Assembly: GCA_948099385.1 (NCBI GenBank)
Contig: CANUEZ040000208.1
Coordinates: forward strand, 2,356,001-2,420,000
Source of the DNA: Fasciola hepatica
Lineage: Eukaryota; Platyhelminthes; Trematoda; Plagiorchiida; Fasciolidae
Length of the DNA stretch: 64,000 bases
Direction: 5' to 3'
The translations under genes and the position numbers were made by a program. Positions 25,440 to 36,215 of this stretch are shown here, in pieces. Below the pieces are notes generated by a model, which made no database searches, was not told the DNA's origin, and saw only the letters and a list, made by a program, of their open reading frames with translations. Positions within the stretch are counted from its first letter, which is position 1; every line of letters starts with the position of its first letter.

Positions 25440-28400
25440 ATGTTGAACAAAGCGTTGATAGCCATCCCGGATAGTCTTGTGTTGTTAAGTTGTTCGATTC
25501 ACAATGGTTCACCGGTTGTTGGAGTGCCCGTGGGGGCTCGGTCGATGTGCACTGCTCATAAGTCGAGTCGAATAGAGGACGAAACAGCAGTACAGTGCTT
25601 CCATGGATTTCAATGCTCAGTTGAGCGATCAAGCTGCATGATCAATCATATTATACAAATCTAATCTAATCTGATCTAATCTCGAACTACTAATCAATTG
25701 CATGCATAGTAAGGAAGCTGTGTAGGTTGTTCATTTGGGAATGCGTTGGTTGTACTTAGGCCCCTACAGAGAAGTCATCCATCATAAGAGTCGATCGGTG
25801 TGCGCGAAGCTGGTTCTTACCATTCAAATTTGAAGCGAGTTTGGGAAGGGTGCTATATCATGTAGTGTAGATGTTGAACAAAGCGTTGAGAGCTATCCCG
25901 GACAGCCTTGTGTTGTTAAGTTGTTCGATTCACAATGGTTCACCGGTTGTTGGAGTGCCCGTGGGGGCTCGGTCGATGTGCACTGCTGATGAGTCGAGTC
26001 CCTTAGAGGATGAAACAGCTGTACAGTGCTTCCATGGATTTCAATGCTCAGTTGAGCGTTCAAGCTGCATGATCAATCATATTATACAAATATAATCTAA
26101 TCTAATCTAATCTCGTACTACTAATCAATTGCATGCATAGTAAGGAAGCTGTGTAGGTTGTTCATTTGGGAATGCGTTGGTTGTACTTAGGCCCCTACAG
26201 AGAAGTCATCCATCATAGGAGTCGATCGGTGTGCGCGAAGCTGGTTCCTACCATTCAAATTGGAAGCGAGTTTGGGAACGATGCTATATCATGTAGTGTA
26301 GATGTTGAACAAAGCGTTGAGAGCCATCCCGGATAGCCCTGTGTTGTTAAGTTGTTCGATTCACAATGGTTCACCGGTTGTTGGAGTGCCCGTGGTTGCT
26401 CGGTCGATGTGCACTGCTGATGAGTCGAGTCCCTTAGAGGATGAAACAGCTGTACAGTGCTTCCATGGATTTCAATGCTCAGTTGAGCGTTCAAGCTGCA
26501 TGATCAATCATATTATACAAATCTAATCTAATCTGATCTAATCTCGTACTACTAATCAATTGCATGCATAGTAAGGAATCTGTGTAGGTTGTTCATTTGG
26601 GAATGCGTTGGTTGAACTTAGGCCCCTACAGAGAAGTCATCCATCAAAGGAGTCGATCGGTGTGCGCCAAGCTGGTTCTTACCATTCAAATTTGAAGCGA
26701 GTTTGGGAAGGGTGCTATATCATGTAGTGTAGATGTTGAACAAAGCGTTGATAGCCATCCCGGATAGCCTTGTGTTGTTAAGTTGTTCGATTCACAATGG
26801 TTCACCGGTTGTTGGAGTGCCCGTGGTTGCGCGGTCGATGTGCACTGCTGATGAGTCGAATCCCTTAGAGGATGAAACAGCTGTACAATGCTTCCATGGA
26901 TTTCAATGCTCAGTTGAGCGTTCAAGCTGCATGATCAATCATATTATACAAATCTAATCTAATCTGATCTAATCTCGTACTACTATTCAATTGCATGCAT
27001 AGTAAGGAAGCTGTGTAGGTTGTTCATTTGGGAATGCGTTGGTTGTACTTAGGCCCCTACAGAGAAGTCATCCATCATAGGAGTCGATCGGTGTGCGCGA
27101 AGCTGGTTCTTACCATTCAAATTTAAAGCGAGTTTGGGAAGGGTGCTATATGATGCAGTGTAGATGTTGAACAAAGCGTTGATAGCCATCCCGGATAGCC
27201 TTGGTTTGTTAAGTTGTTCGATTCACAATGGTTCACCGGTTGTTGGAGTGCTCGTGAGGGCTCGGTCGATGTGCACTGCTGATGAGTCGAGTCCCTTAGA
27301 GGATGAAACAGCTGTACAGTGCTTCCATGGATTTCAATGCTCAGTTGAGCGTTCAAGCGGCATGATCACTCATGTTATACAAATCAAATCTAATCTGATC
27401 TAATCTCGTACTACTAATCAATTGCATGCATAGTAAGGAAGCTGTGTAGGTTAATCATTTGGGAATGCGTTGGTTGTACTTAGGCCCCTACAGAGAAGTC
27501 ATCCATCATAGGAGTGGATCGGTGTGCGCGAAGCTGGTTCTTACCATTCAAATTTAAAGCGAGTTTGGGAATTTTGCTATATATGATGTAGTGTAGATGT
27601 TGAACAAAGCGTTGAGAGCCATCCCGGATAGCCTTGTGTTGTTAAGTTGTTCGATTCACAATGGTTCACCGGTTGTTGGAGTGCCCGTGTGGGCTCGGTC
27701 GATGTGCACTGCTGATGAGTCGAGTCCCTTAGAGGATGAAACAGCTGTACAGTGCTTCCATGGATTTCAATGCTCAGTTGACCGTTCAAGCTGCATGACC
27801 AATCATATTATACAAATCTAATGTAATCTGATCTAATCTCGTACTATTAATCAATTGCATGCATAGTAAGGAAGCTGTGTAGGTTGTTCATTTGGGAATG
27901 CGTTGGTTGTACTTAGGCCCCTACAGAGAAGTCATCCATCATAGGAGTCGATCGGTGTGCGCGAAGCTGGTTCTTACCATTCAAATTTGAAGCGAGTTTG
28001 GGAACGTCGCTATATCATGTAGTGTAGATGTTGAACAAAGCGTTGATAGCCATCCCGGATAGCCTTGTTTTGTTAAGTTGTTCGATTCACAATGGTTCAC
28101 CGGTTGTTGGAGTGCCCGTGTGGGCTCGGTCGATGTGCACTGCTGATGAGTCGAGTCCCTTAGAGGATGAAACAGCTGTACAGTGCTTCCATGGATTTCA
28201 ATGCTCAGTTGAGCGTTCAAGCTGCATGACCAATCATATTATACAAATCTAATCTAATCTGAACTTATCTCGTACTACTAATCAATTGCATGCATAGTAA
28301 GGAAGCTGTGTAGGTTGTTCATTTGGGAATGCGTTGGTTGTACTTAGGCCCCTACAGAGAAGTCATCCATCATAGGAGTGGATCGGTGTGCGCGAAGCTG

Positions 28401-30998
28401 GTTGTTACCATTCAAATTTGAAGCGAGTTTGGGAAGGGTGCTATATCATGTAGTGTATGTGTTGAACAAAGCGTTGATAGCCATCCCGGATAGCCTTGTG
28501 TTGTTAAGTTGTTCGATTCACAATGGTTCACCGGTTGTTGGAGTGCCCGTGGGGGCTCGGTCGATGTGCACTGCTGATGAGTCGAGTCCCTTAGAGGACG
28601 AAACAGCTGTACAGTGCTTCCATGGATTTCAATGCTCAGTTGAGCGTTCAAGCTGCAAGATCAATCATACTAAACAAATCTAATCTAATCTCATTTAATC
28701 TCGTACTACTAATCAATTGCATGCATAGTAAGGAAGCTGTGTAGATTGTTCATTTGGGAATGCGTTGGTTGTACTTAGGCCCCTACAGAGAAGTCATCCA
28801 TCAAAGGAGTGGATCGGTGTGCGCGAAGCTGGTTCTTACCATTCAAATTTGAAGCGAGTTTGGGAAGGGTGCTATATCATGTAGTGTAGATGTTGAACAA
28901 AGCGTTGAGAGCCATCCCGGATAGCCTTGTGTTGTTAAGTTGTTCGATTCACAATGGTTCACCGGTTGTTGGAGTGCCCGTGGTTGCTCGGTCGATGTGC
29001 ACTGCTGATGAGTCGAGTCCCTTAGAGGATGAAACAGCTGTACAGTGCTTCCATGGATTTCAATGCTCAGTTGAGCGTTCAAGCTGCATGACCAATCATA
29101 TTATACAAATCTAGTCTAATCTAACTTAATCTCGTACTACTAATCAATTGCATGCATAGTAAGGAAGCTGTGTAGGTTGTTCATTTGTGAATGCGTTGGT
29201 TGTACTTAGGCCCCTACAGAGAAGTCATCCATCATAGGAGTCGATCGGTGTGCGCGAAGCTGGTTCTTACCATTCAAATTTGAAGCGAGTTTGGGAACGT
29301 CGCTATATCATGTAGTGTAGGTGTTGAACAAAACGTTGAGAGCCATCCCGGATAGCCTTGTGTTGTTAAGTTGTTCGATTCACAATGGTTCACCGGTTGT
29401 TGGAGTGCCCGTGTGGGCTCGGTCGATGTGCACTGCTGATGAGTCGAGTCCCTTAGAGGATGAAACAGCTGTACAGTGCGTCCATGGATTTCAATGCTCA
29501 GTTGAGCGTTCAAGCTGCATGATCAATCATACTATACAAATCTAATCTAATCTGATCTAATCTCGTACTACTAATCAATTGCATGCATAGTAAGGAAGCT
29601 GTGTAGGTTGTTCATTTGGGAATGCGTTGGTTGTACTTAGGCCCCTACAGAGAAGTCATCCATCATAGGAGTCGATCGGTGTGCGCGAAGCTGGTTCTTA
29701 CCATTCAAATTTGAAGCGAGTTTGGGAACGGTGCTATATCATGTAGTGTAGATGTTGAACAAAGCGTTGAGAGCCATCCCGGATAGCCCTGTGTTGGTAA
29801 GTTGTTCGATTCACAATGGTTCACCGGTTGTTGGAGTGCCCGTGGTTGCTCGGTCGATGTGCACTGCTGATGAGTCGAGTCCCTTAGAGGATGAAACAGC
29901 TGTACAGTGCTTCCATGGATTTCAATGCTCAGTTGAGCGTTCAAGCTGCATGATCAATCATATTATACAAATCTAATCTAATCTGATCTAATCTCGTACT
30001 ACTAATCAATTGCATGCACAGTAAGGAAGCTGTGTAGGTTGTTCATTTGTGAATGCGTTGGTTGAACTTAGGCCCCTACAGAGAAGTCATCCATCATAGG
30101 AGTCGATCGGTGTGCGCGAAGCTGGTTCCTACCATTCAAATTTAAAGAGAGTTTGGGAATTTTGCTACATATGATGTAGTGTAGACGTTGAACAAAGCGT
30201 TGAGAGCCATCCCGGATAGCCTTGTGTTGTTAAGTTGTTCGATTCACAATGGTTCACCGGTTGTTGGAGTGCCCGTGGTTGCTCGGTCGATGTGCACTGC
30301 TGATGAGTCGAGTCCCTTAGAGGATGAAACAGCTGTACAGTGCTTCCATGGATTTCAATGCTCAGTTGAGCGTTCAAGCTGCATGATCAATCATATTATA
30401 CAAATCTAATCTAATCTGATCTAATCTCGTACTACTAATCAATTGCATGCATAGTAAGGAAGCTGTGTAGGTTGTTCATTTGGGAATGCGTTGGTTGTAC
30501 TTAGGCCCCTACAGAGAAGTCATCCATCATAGGAGTGGATCGGTGTGCGCGAAGCTGGTTCTTACCATTCAAATTTGAAGCGAGTTTGGGAAGGGTGCTA
30601 TATCATGTAGTGTAGACGTTGAACAAAGCGTTGAGAGCCATCCCGGATAGCCTTGTGTTGTTAAGTTGTTCGATTCACAATGGTTCACCGGTTGTTGGAG
30701 TGCCCGTGGGGGCTCGGTCGATGTGCACTGCTGATGAGTCGAGTCCCTTAGAGGATGAAACAGCTGTACAGTGCTTCCATGGATTTCAATGCTCAGTTGA
30801 GCGTTCAAGCTGCATGATCAATCATATTATACAAATATAATCTAATCTGAACTTATCTCGTACTACTAATCAATTGCATGCATAGTAAGGAAGCTGTGTA
30901 GGTTGTTCATTTGTGAATGCGTTGGTTGTACTTAGGCCCCTACAGAGAAGTCATCCATCATAGGAGTCGATCGGTGTGCGCGAAGCTGGTTCTTACCA

Positions 30999-31010
30999 TT
31001 CAAATTTGAA
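30999..31010. repeat. 12-bp perfect palindrome TTCAAATTTGAA
   Basis: Perfect inverted repeat in the conserved spacer of many monomers. A common subtype reads TTCAAATTTAAA instead, which breaks it; this form is frequent after about 48 kb and in the E and E' monomers. No function can be assigned; it could be a protein-binding site or chance. Confidence 0.7.
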
Positions 31011-31098
31011 GCGAGTTTGGGAAGGGTGCTATATCATGTAGTGTAGGTGTTGAACAAAGCGTTGAGAGCCATCCCGGATAGCCTTGTGTTGTTAAGTT

Positions 31099-31107
31099 GT
31101 TCGATTC
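31099..31107 (+). promoter_or_regulatory. B-box-like motif (candidate Pol III element)
   Basis: GTTCGATTC matches the RNA polymerase III B-box (TPsiC arm) core and recurs in most monomers, about 92 bp upstream of the predicted cleavage site here. An A-box is weak: TAGTGTAGATGT, about 60 bp upstream of the B-box in most copies, is only a partial match to TRGCNNAGYNGG. Variants TTATTCGATTC and GTCGTTCGATTC occur in some subtypes; both keep most of the core. Function is inferred only. Confidence 0.4.
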
Positions 31108-31150
31108 ACAATGGTTCACCGGTTGTTGGAGTGCCCGTGGGGGCTCGGTC

Positions 31151-31211
31151 GATGTGCACTGCTGATGAGTCGAGTCCCTTAGAGGATGAAACAGCTGTAC
31201 AGTGCTTCCAT
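31151..31211 (+). ncRNA. Type I hammerhead ribozyme, common monomer version
   Basis: Self-cleaving RNA motif. Helix I: GCACTG (31156-31161) pairs 6/6 with CAGTGC (31200-31205). Core box 1: CTGATGA (31162-31168). Helix II: GTC (31169-31171) pairs with GAT (31185-31187), the closing pair being G-U. Core box 2: GAA (31188-31190) followed by A15.1 (31191). Helix III: ACAG/CTGT (31191-31198), self-complementary with almost no loop. U16.1 is 31198 and A17 is 31199, so cleavage is predicted after 31199. An internal loop (TTC versus T) then leads to a distal helix I segment CAT/ATG. All invariant hammerhead core residues are present. Every monomer has this element at the same offset, though many carry lesions. 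The weak points are the short helix II and the G-U closing pair; activity is inferred. Confidence 0.85.
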
Positions 31212-31264
31212 GGATTTCAATGCTCAGTTGAGCGTTCAAGCTGCATGATCAATCATATTATACA

Positions 31265-31289
31265 AATCTAATCTAATCTAATCTAATCT
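31265..31289 (+). repeat. AATCT pentamer microsatellite inside the monomer
   Basis: Five AATCT units in this copy. Across the array the tract holds roughly three to seven units, often with one TCTGA, GAACT or TATAA variant unit. It is the main source of monomer length change and lies about 65 bp downstream of the predicted ribozyme cleavage site. On the minus strand it reads TTAGA, which is not a telomere repeat I know. Confidence 0.9.
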
Positions 31290-31305
31290 CGTACTACTAA
31301 TCAAT

Positions 31306-31313
31306 TGCATGCA
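31306..31313. repeat. 8-bp palindrome TGCATGCA
   Basis: Present at the same offset in nearly all monomers, directly after CAAT and next to the pentamer tract. It is strongly conserved across subtypes, with few exceptions (for example TACATGCA near 13636 and 14929, and GCATACAT near 35612). Confidence 0.7.
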
Positions 31314-34300
31314 TAGTAAGGAAGCTGTGTAGGTTGTTCATTTGGGAATGCGTTGGTCGTACTTAGGCCCCTACAGAGAAGTCATCCATCATAGGAGTGG
31401 ATCGGTGTGCGCGAAGCTGGTTCTTACCGTTCAAATTTAAAGCGAGTTTAGGAAGGGAACTATATCATGTAGAGTAGATGTTGAACAAAGCGTTGATAGC
31501 CATCCCGGATAGCCTTGTGTTGTTAAGTTGTTCGATTCACAATGGTTCACCGAATGTTGGAGTGCCCGTGGGGGCTCGGTCGATGTGCACTGCTGATGAG
31601 TCGAGTCCCTTAGAGGATGAAACAGCTGTACAGTGCTTCCATGGATTTCAATGCTCAGTTGAGCGTTCAAGCCGCATGATCAATCATATTATACAAATCT
31701 GATCTGATCTAATCTCGTACTACTAATCAATTGCATGCATAGTAAGGAAGCTGTGTAGGTTGTTCATTTGTGAATGCGTTGGTCGTACTTAGGCCCCTAC
31801 AGAGAAGTCATCCATCATGGGAGTGGATCGGTGTGCGCGAAGCTGGTTCTTACCATTCAAATTTGAAGCGAGTTTGGGAATTTTGCTATATATGATGTAG
31901 TGTAGATGTTGAACAAAGCGTTGAGAGCCATCCCGGATAGCCCTGTGTTGTTAAGTTGTTCGATTCACAATGGTTCACCGGTTGTTGGAGTGCCCGTGGG
32001 GGCTCGGTCGATGTGCACTGCTGATGAGTCGAGTCCCTTAGAGGATGAAACAGCTGTACAGTGCTTCCATGGATTTCAATGCTCAGTTGAGCGTTCAAGC
32101 TGCATGATCAATCATATTATACAAATCTAATCTGAACTTATCTCGTACTACTAATCAATTGCATGCATAGTAAGGAAGCTGTGTAGGTTGTTCATTTGTG
32201 AATGCGTTGGTTGTACTTAGGCCCCTACAGAGAAGTCATCCATCATAGGAGTCGATCGGTGTGCGCGAAGCTGGTTCTTACCATTCAAATTTGAAGCGAG
32301 TTTGGGAAGGGTGCTATATCATGTAGTGTAGGTGTTGAACAAAGCGTTGATAGCCATCCCGGACAGCCTTGTGTTGTTAAGTTGTTCGATTCACAATGGT
32401 TCACCGGTTGTTGGAGTGCCCGTGTGGGCTCGGTCGATGTGCACTGCTGATGAGTCGAGTCCCTTAGAGGATGAAACAGCTGTACAGTGCTTCCATGGAT
32501 GTCAATGCTCAGTTGAGCGTTCAAGCTGCATGATCAATCATATTATACAAATCTAATCTAATCTGATCTAATCTCGTACTACTAATCAATTGCATGCATA
32601 GTAAGGAAGCTGCGTAGGTTGTTCATTTGGGAATGCGTTGGTTGTACTTAGGCCCCTACAGAGAAGTCATCCATCATACGAGTCGATCGGTGTGCGCGGA
32701 GCTGGTTCTTACCATTCAAATTTGAAGCGAGTTTGGGAAGGGAACTATATAATGTAGTGTAGATGTTCAACAAAGCGTTGATAGCCATCCGGGATAGCCT
32801 TGTGTTGTTAAGTTGTTCGATTCACAATGGTTCACCGGTTGTTGGAGTGCCCGTGGGGGCTCGGTCGATGTGCACTGCTGATGAGTCGAGTCCCTTAGAG
32901 GATGAAACAGCTGTACAGTGCTTCCATGGATTTCAATGCTCAGTTGAGCGTTCAAGCTGCATGATCAATCATATTATACAAATCTAATCTAATCTAATCT
33001 AATCTCGTACTACTAATCAATTGCATGCATAGTAAGGAAGCTGTGTAGGTTGTTCATTTGTGAATGCGTTGGTTGTACTTAGGCCCCTACAGAGAAGTCA
33101 TCCATCATAGGAGTCGATCGGTGTGCGCGAAGCTGGTTCTTACCATTCAAATTTAAAGCGAGTTTGGGAACGGTGCTATATCATGTAGTGTAGATGTTGA
33201 ACAAAGCGTTGAGAGCCATCCCGGATAGCCTTGTGTTGTTAAGTTGTTCGATTCACAATGGTTCACCGGTTGTTGGAGTGCCCGTGGTTGCCCGGTCGAT
33301 GTGCACTGCTGATGAGTCGAGTCCCTTAGAGGATGAAACAGCTGTACAGTGCTTCCATGGATTTCAATGCTCAGTTGAGCGTTCAAGCTGCATGATCAAT
33401 CATATTATACAAATCTAATCTAATCTAATCTAATCTCGTACTACTAATCAATTGCATGCATAGTAAGGAAGCTGTGTAGGTTGTTCATTTGTGAATGCGT
33501 TGGTTGAACTTGGGCCCCTACAGAGAAGTCATCCATCATGGGAGTGGATCGGTGTGCGCGAAGCTGGTTCTTACCATTCAAATTTGAAGCGAGTTTGGGA
33601 AGGGTGCTATATCATGTAGTGTAGATGTTGAACAAAGCGTTGAGAGCCATCCCGGATAGCCTTGTGTTGTTAAGTTGTTCGATTCACAATGGTTCACCGG
33701 TTGTTGGAGTGCCCGTGGGGGCTCGGTCGATGTGCACTGCTGATGAGTCGAGTCCCTTAGAGGATGAAACAGCTGTGCAGTGCTTCCATCCATTTCAATG
33801 CTCAGTTGAGCGTTCAAGCTGCATGATCAATCATATTATACAAATCTAATCTAATCTGATCTTATCTCGTACTACTAATCAATTGCATGCATAGTAAGGA
33901 AGCTGTGTAGGTTGTTCATTTGTGAATGCGTTGGTTGTACTTAGGCCCCTACAGAGAAGTCATCCATCATACGAGTCGATCGGTGTGCGCGAAGCTGGTT
34001 CTTACCATTCAAATTTGAAGCGAGTTTGGGAACGGTGCTATATCATGTAGTGTAGATGTTGAACAAAACGTTGAGAGCCATCCCGGATAGCCTTGTGTTG
34101 TTAAGTTGTTCGATTCACAATGGTTCACCGGTTGTTGGAGTGCCCGTGGTTGCTCGGTCGATGTGCACTGCTGATGAGTCGAGTCCCTTAGAGGATGAAA
34201 CAGCTGTACAGTGCTTCCATGGATTTCAATGCTCAGTTGAGCGTTCAAGCTGCATGATCAATCATATTATACAAATCTAATCTGATCTAATCTAATCTCG

Positions 34301-36215
34301 TACTACTAATCAATTGCATGCATAGTAAGGAAGCTGTGTAGGTTGTTCATTTGTGAATGCGTTGGTTGAACTTAGGCCCCTACAGAGAAGTCATCCATCA
34401 TAGGAGTCGATCGGTGTGCGCGAAGCTGGTTCTTACCATTCAAATTTAAAGCGAGTTTGGGAATTTTGCTACATATGATGTAGTGTAGACGTTGAACAAA
34501 GCGTTGAGAGCCATCCCGGATAGCCTTGTGTTGTTAAGTTGTTCGATTCACAATGGTTCACCGAATGTTGGAGTGCCCGTGGGGGCTCGGTCGATGTGCA
34601 CTGCTGATGAGTCGAGTCCCTTAGAGGACGAAACAGCTGTACAGTGCTTCCATGGATGTCAATGCTCAGTTGAGCGTTCAAGCTGCATGATCAATCATAT
34701 TATACAAATCTAATCTAATCTGAACTTATCTCGTACTACTAATCAATTGCATGCATAGTAAGGAAGCTGTGTAGGTTATACATTTGGGAATGCGTTGGTT
34801 GTACTTAGGCCCCTACAGAGAAGTCATCCATCATAGGAGTCGATCGGTGTGCGCGAAGCTGGTTCTTACCATTCAAATTGGAAGCGAGTTTGGGAAGGGT
34901 GCTATATCATGTAGTGTAGATGTTGAACAAAGCGTTGAGAGCCATCCCGGATAGCCTTGTGTTGTTAAGTTGTTCGATTCACAATGGTTCACCGGTTGTT
35001 GGAGTGCCCGTGGGGGCTCGGTCGATGTGCACTGCTGATGAGTCGAGTCCCTTAGAGGATGAAACAGCTGTACAGTGCTTCCATGGATGTCAATGCTCAG
35101 TTGAGCGTTCAAGCTGCATGATCAATCATATAATACAAATCTAATCTAATCTAATCTAATCTCGTACTACTAATCAATTGCATGCATAGTAAGGAAGCTG
35201 TGTCGGTTATTCATTTGTGAATGCGTTGGTTGTACTTAGGCCCCTACAGAGAAGTCATCCATCATAGGAGTCGATCGGTGTGCGCGAAGCTGGTTCTTAC
35301 CATTCAAATTTAAATCGAGTTTGGGAAGGGTACTATATCATGTAGTGTAGATGTTGAACAAAGCGTTGAGAGCCATCCCGGATAGCCTTGTGTTGTTAAG
35401 TTGTTCGATTCACAATGGTTCACCGAATGTTGGAGTGCCCGTGGGGGCTCGGTCGATGTGCACTGCTGATGAGTCGAGTCCCTTAGAGGATGAAACAGCT
35501 GTACAGTGCTTCCATGGATTTCAATGCTCAGTTGAGCGTTCAAGCTGCATGATCAATCATATTATACAAATCTAATCTAATCTGATCTAATCTCGTACTA
35601 CTAATCAATTGCATACATAGTAAGGAAGCTGTGTAGGTTGTTCATTTGGGAATGCGTTGGTTGTACTTAGGCCCCTACAGAGAAGTCATCCATCATAGGA
35701 GTCGATCGGTGTGCGCGAAGCTGGTTCTTACCATTCAAATTTGAAGCGAGTTTGGGAACGGTGCTATATCATGTGGTGTAGGTGTTCAACAAAGCGTTGA
35801 TAGCCATCCCGGATAGCCTTGTGTTGTTAAGTTGTTCGATTCACAATGGTTCACCGGTTGTTGGAGTGCCCGTGGGGGCTCGGTCGATGTGCACTGCTGA
35901 TGAGTCGAGTCCCTTAGAGGATGAAACAGCTGTACAGTGCTTCCATGGATTTCAATGCTCAGTTGAGCGTTCAAGCTGCATGACCAATCATATTATACAA
36001 ATCTAATCTAATCTGATCTAATCTCGTACTACTAATCAATTGCATGCATAGTAAGGAAGCTGTGTAGGTTGTTCATTTGGGAATGCGTTGGTTGTACTTA
36101 GGCCCCTACAGAGAAGTCATCCATCATAGGAGTCGATCGGTGTGCGCGAAGCTGGTTGTTACCATTCAAATTTAAAGCGAGTTTGGGAAGGGTGCTCTAT
36201 CATGTAGTGTAGACG

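Larger units (their letters stand above)
16825..25870 (+). repeat. Core-dead hammerhead subfamily, A-B-C trimer array
   Basis: Monomers with CTGCTCATAAGTCG and GAATAGAGGACG appear at 16825 and 17682, and then from 18544 dominate the block. From 18975 three classes recur: A (GATAGCC, ATAGTCTTG, CATAAG, CAGCAGTACAG), B (GAGAGCTATCCCGGATGGCC with an ordinary hammerhead) and C (CATAAG, CAGCTTTACACTGG). The order is A B C A B/C A C A B C A B C A B/C A B-like, where B/C are hybrids. Class-C monomers also tend to have GAGTGACCG. The block ends at about 25.87 kb with a B-like monomer (GGACAGCC). Confidence 0.9.
31047..31477 (+). repeat. Representative monomer with mapped parts
   Basis: This 431-bp copy is close to the common version and is used here as a map. 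In order it contains: a B-box-like motif (31099-31107), the hammerhead (31151-31211, predicted cleavage between 31199 and 31200), an AATCT pentamer tract (31265-31289), the palindrome TGCATGCA (31306-31313), and a conserved spacer with the motif GGCCCCTACAGAGAAG. The monomer boundary is arbitrary because the array is continuous; I start it at the ATGTTGAACAAAG block. Confidence 0.9.
25871..36215 (+). repeat. Mixed monomers, 25.9-36.2 kb
   Basis: About 24 monomers of mixed subtype with no short repeated order that I can prove. Recurrent variants include CATGACCAATC, TAGACGTTG, TAGGTGTTG, ACCGAATGTTGG (31478, 34490, 35351), GGATGTCAATGC (32332, 34490, 34920), TTTTGCTA upstream of 27597, 30188, 31906 and 34490, and GATGTTCAACAAAG (32763) or GGTGTTCAACAAAG (35782). 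The combinations are shuffled, which fits repeated exchange among subtypes. Confidence 0.75.

Noticed and set aside
28378..28683. Longest open frame in the window (101 residues)
   Set aside because: It is the ordinary + frame joined by chance to spacer codons because of a GTGTATGTG variant; no sister monomer keeps the extension.
30999..31030. 5S rRNA-like segment (GCGAGTTTGGGAAGGGTGC)
   Set aside because: Only a loose similarity to the 5S 3' region; no paired arms or conserved internal control region can be lined up.
31099..31115. CENP-B box in the TTCGATTCACAATGG region
   Set aside because: It begins with TTCG but lacks the required CGGG at the right spacing.
31060..31125. tRNA gene around the B-box
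   Set aside because: GTTCGATTC resembles a T arm, but I find no acceptor stem, anticodon arm or good A-box at tRNA spacing.
31265..31289. Telomere repeat
   Set aside because: The pentamer AATCT/AGATT does not match TTAGGG, TTAGG, TTTAGGG or TTAGGC and is only a few units long in each monomer.
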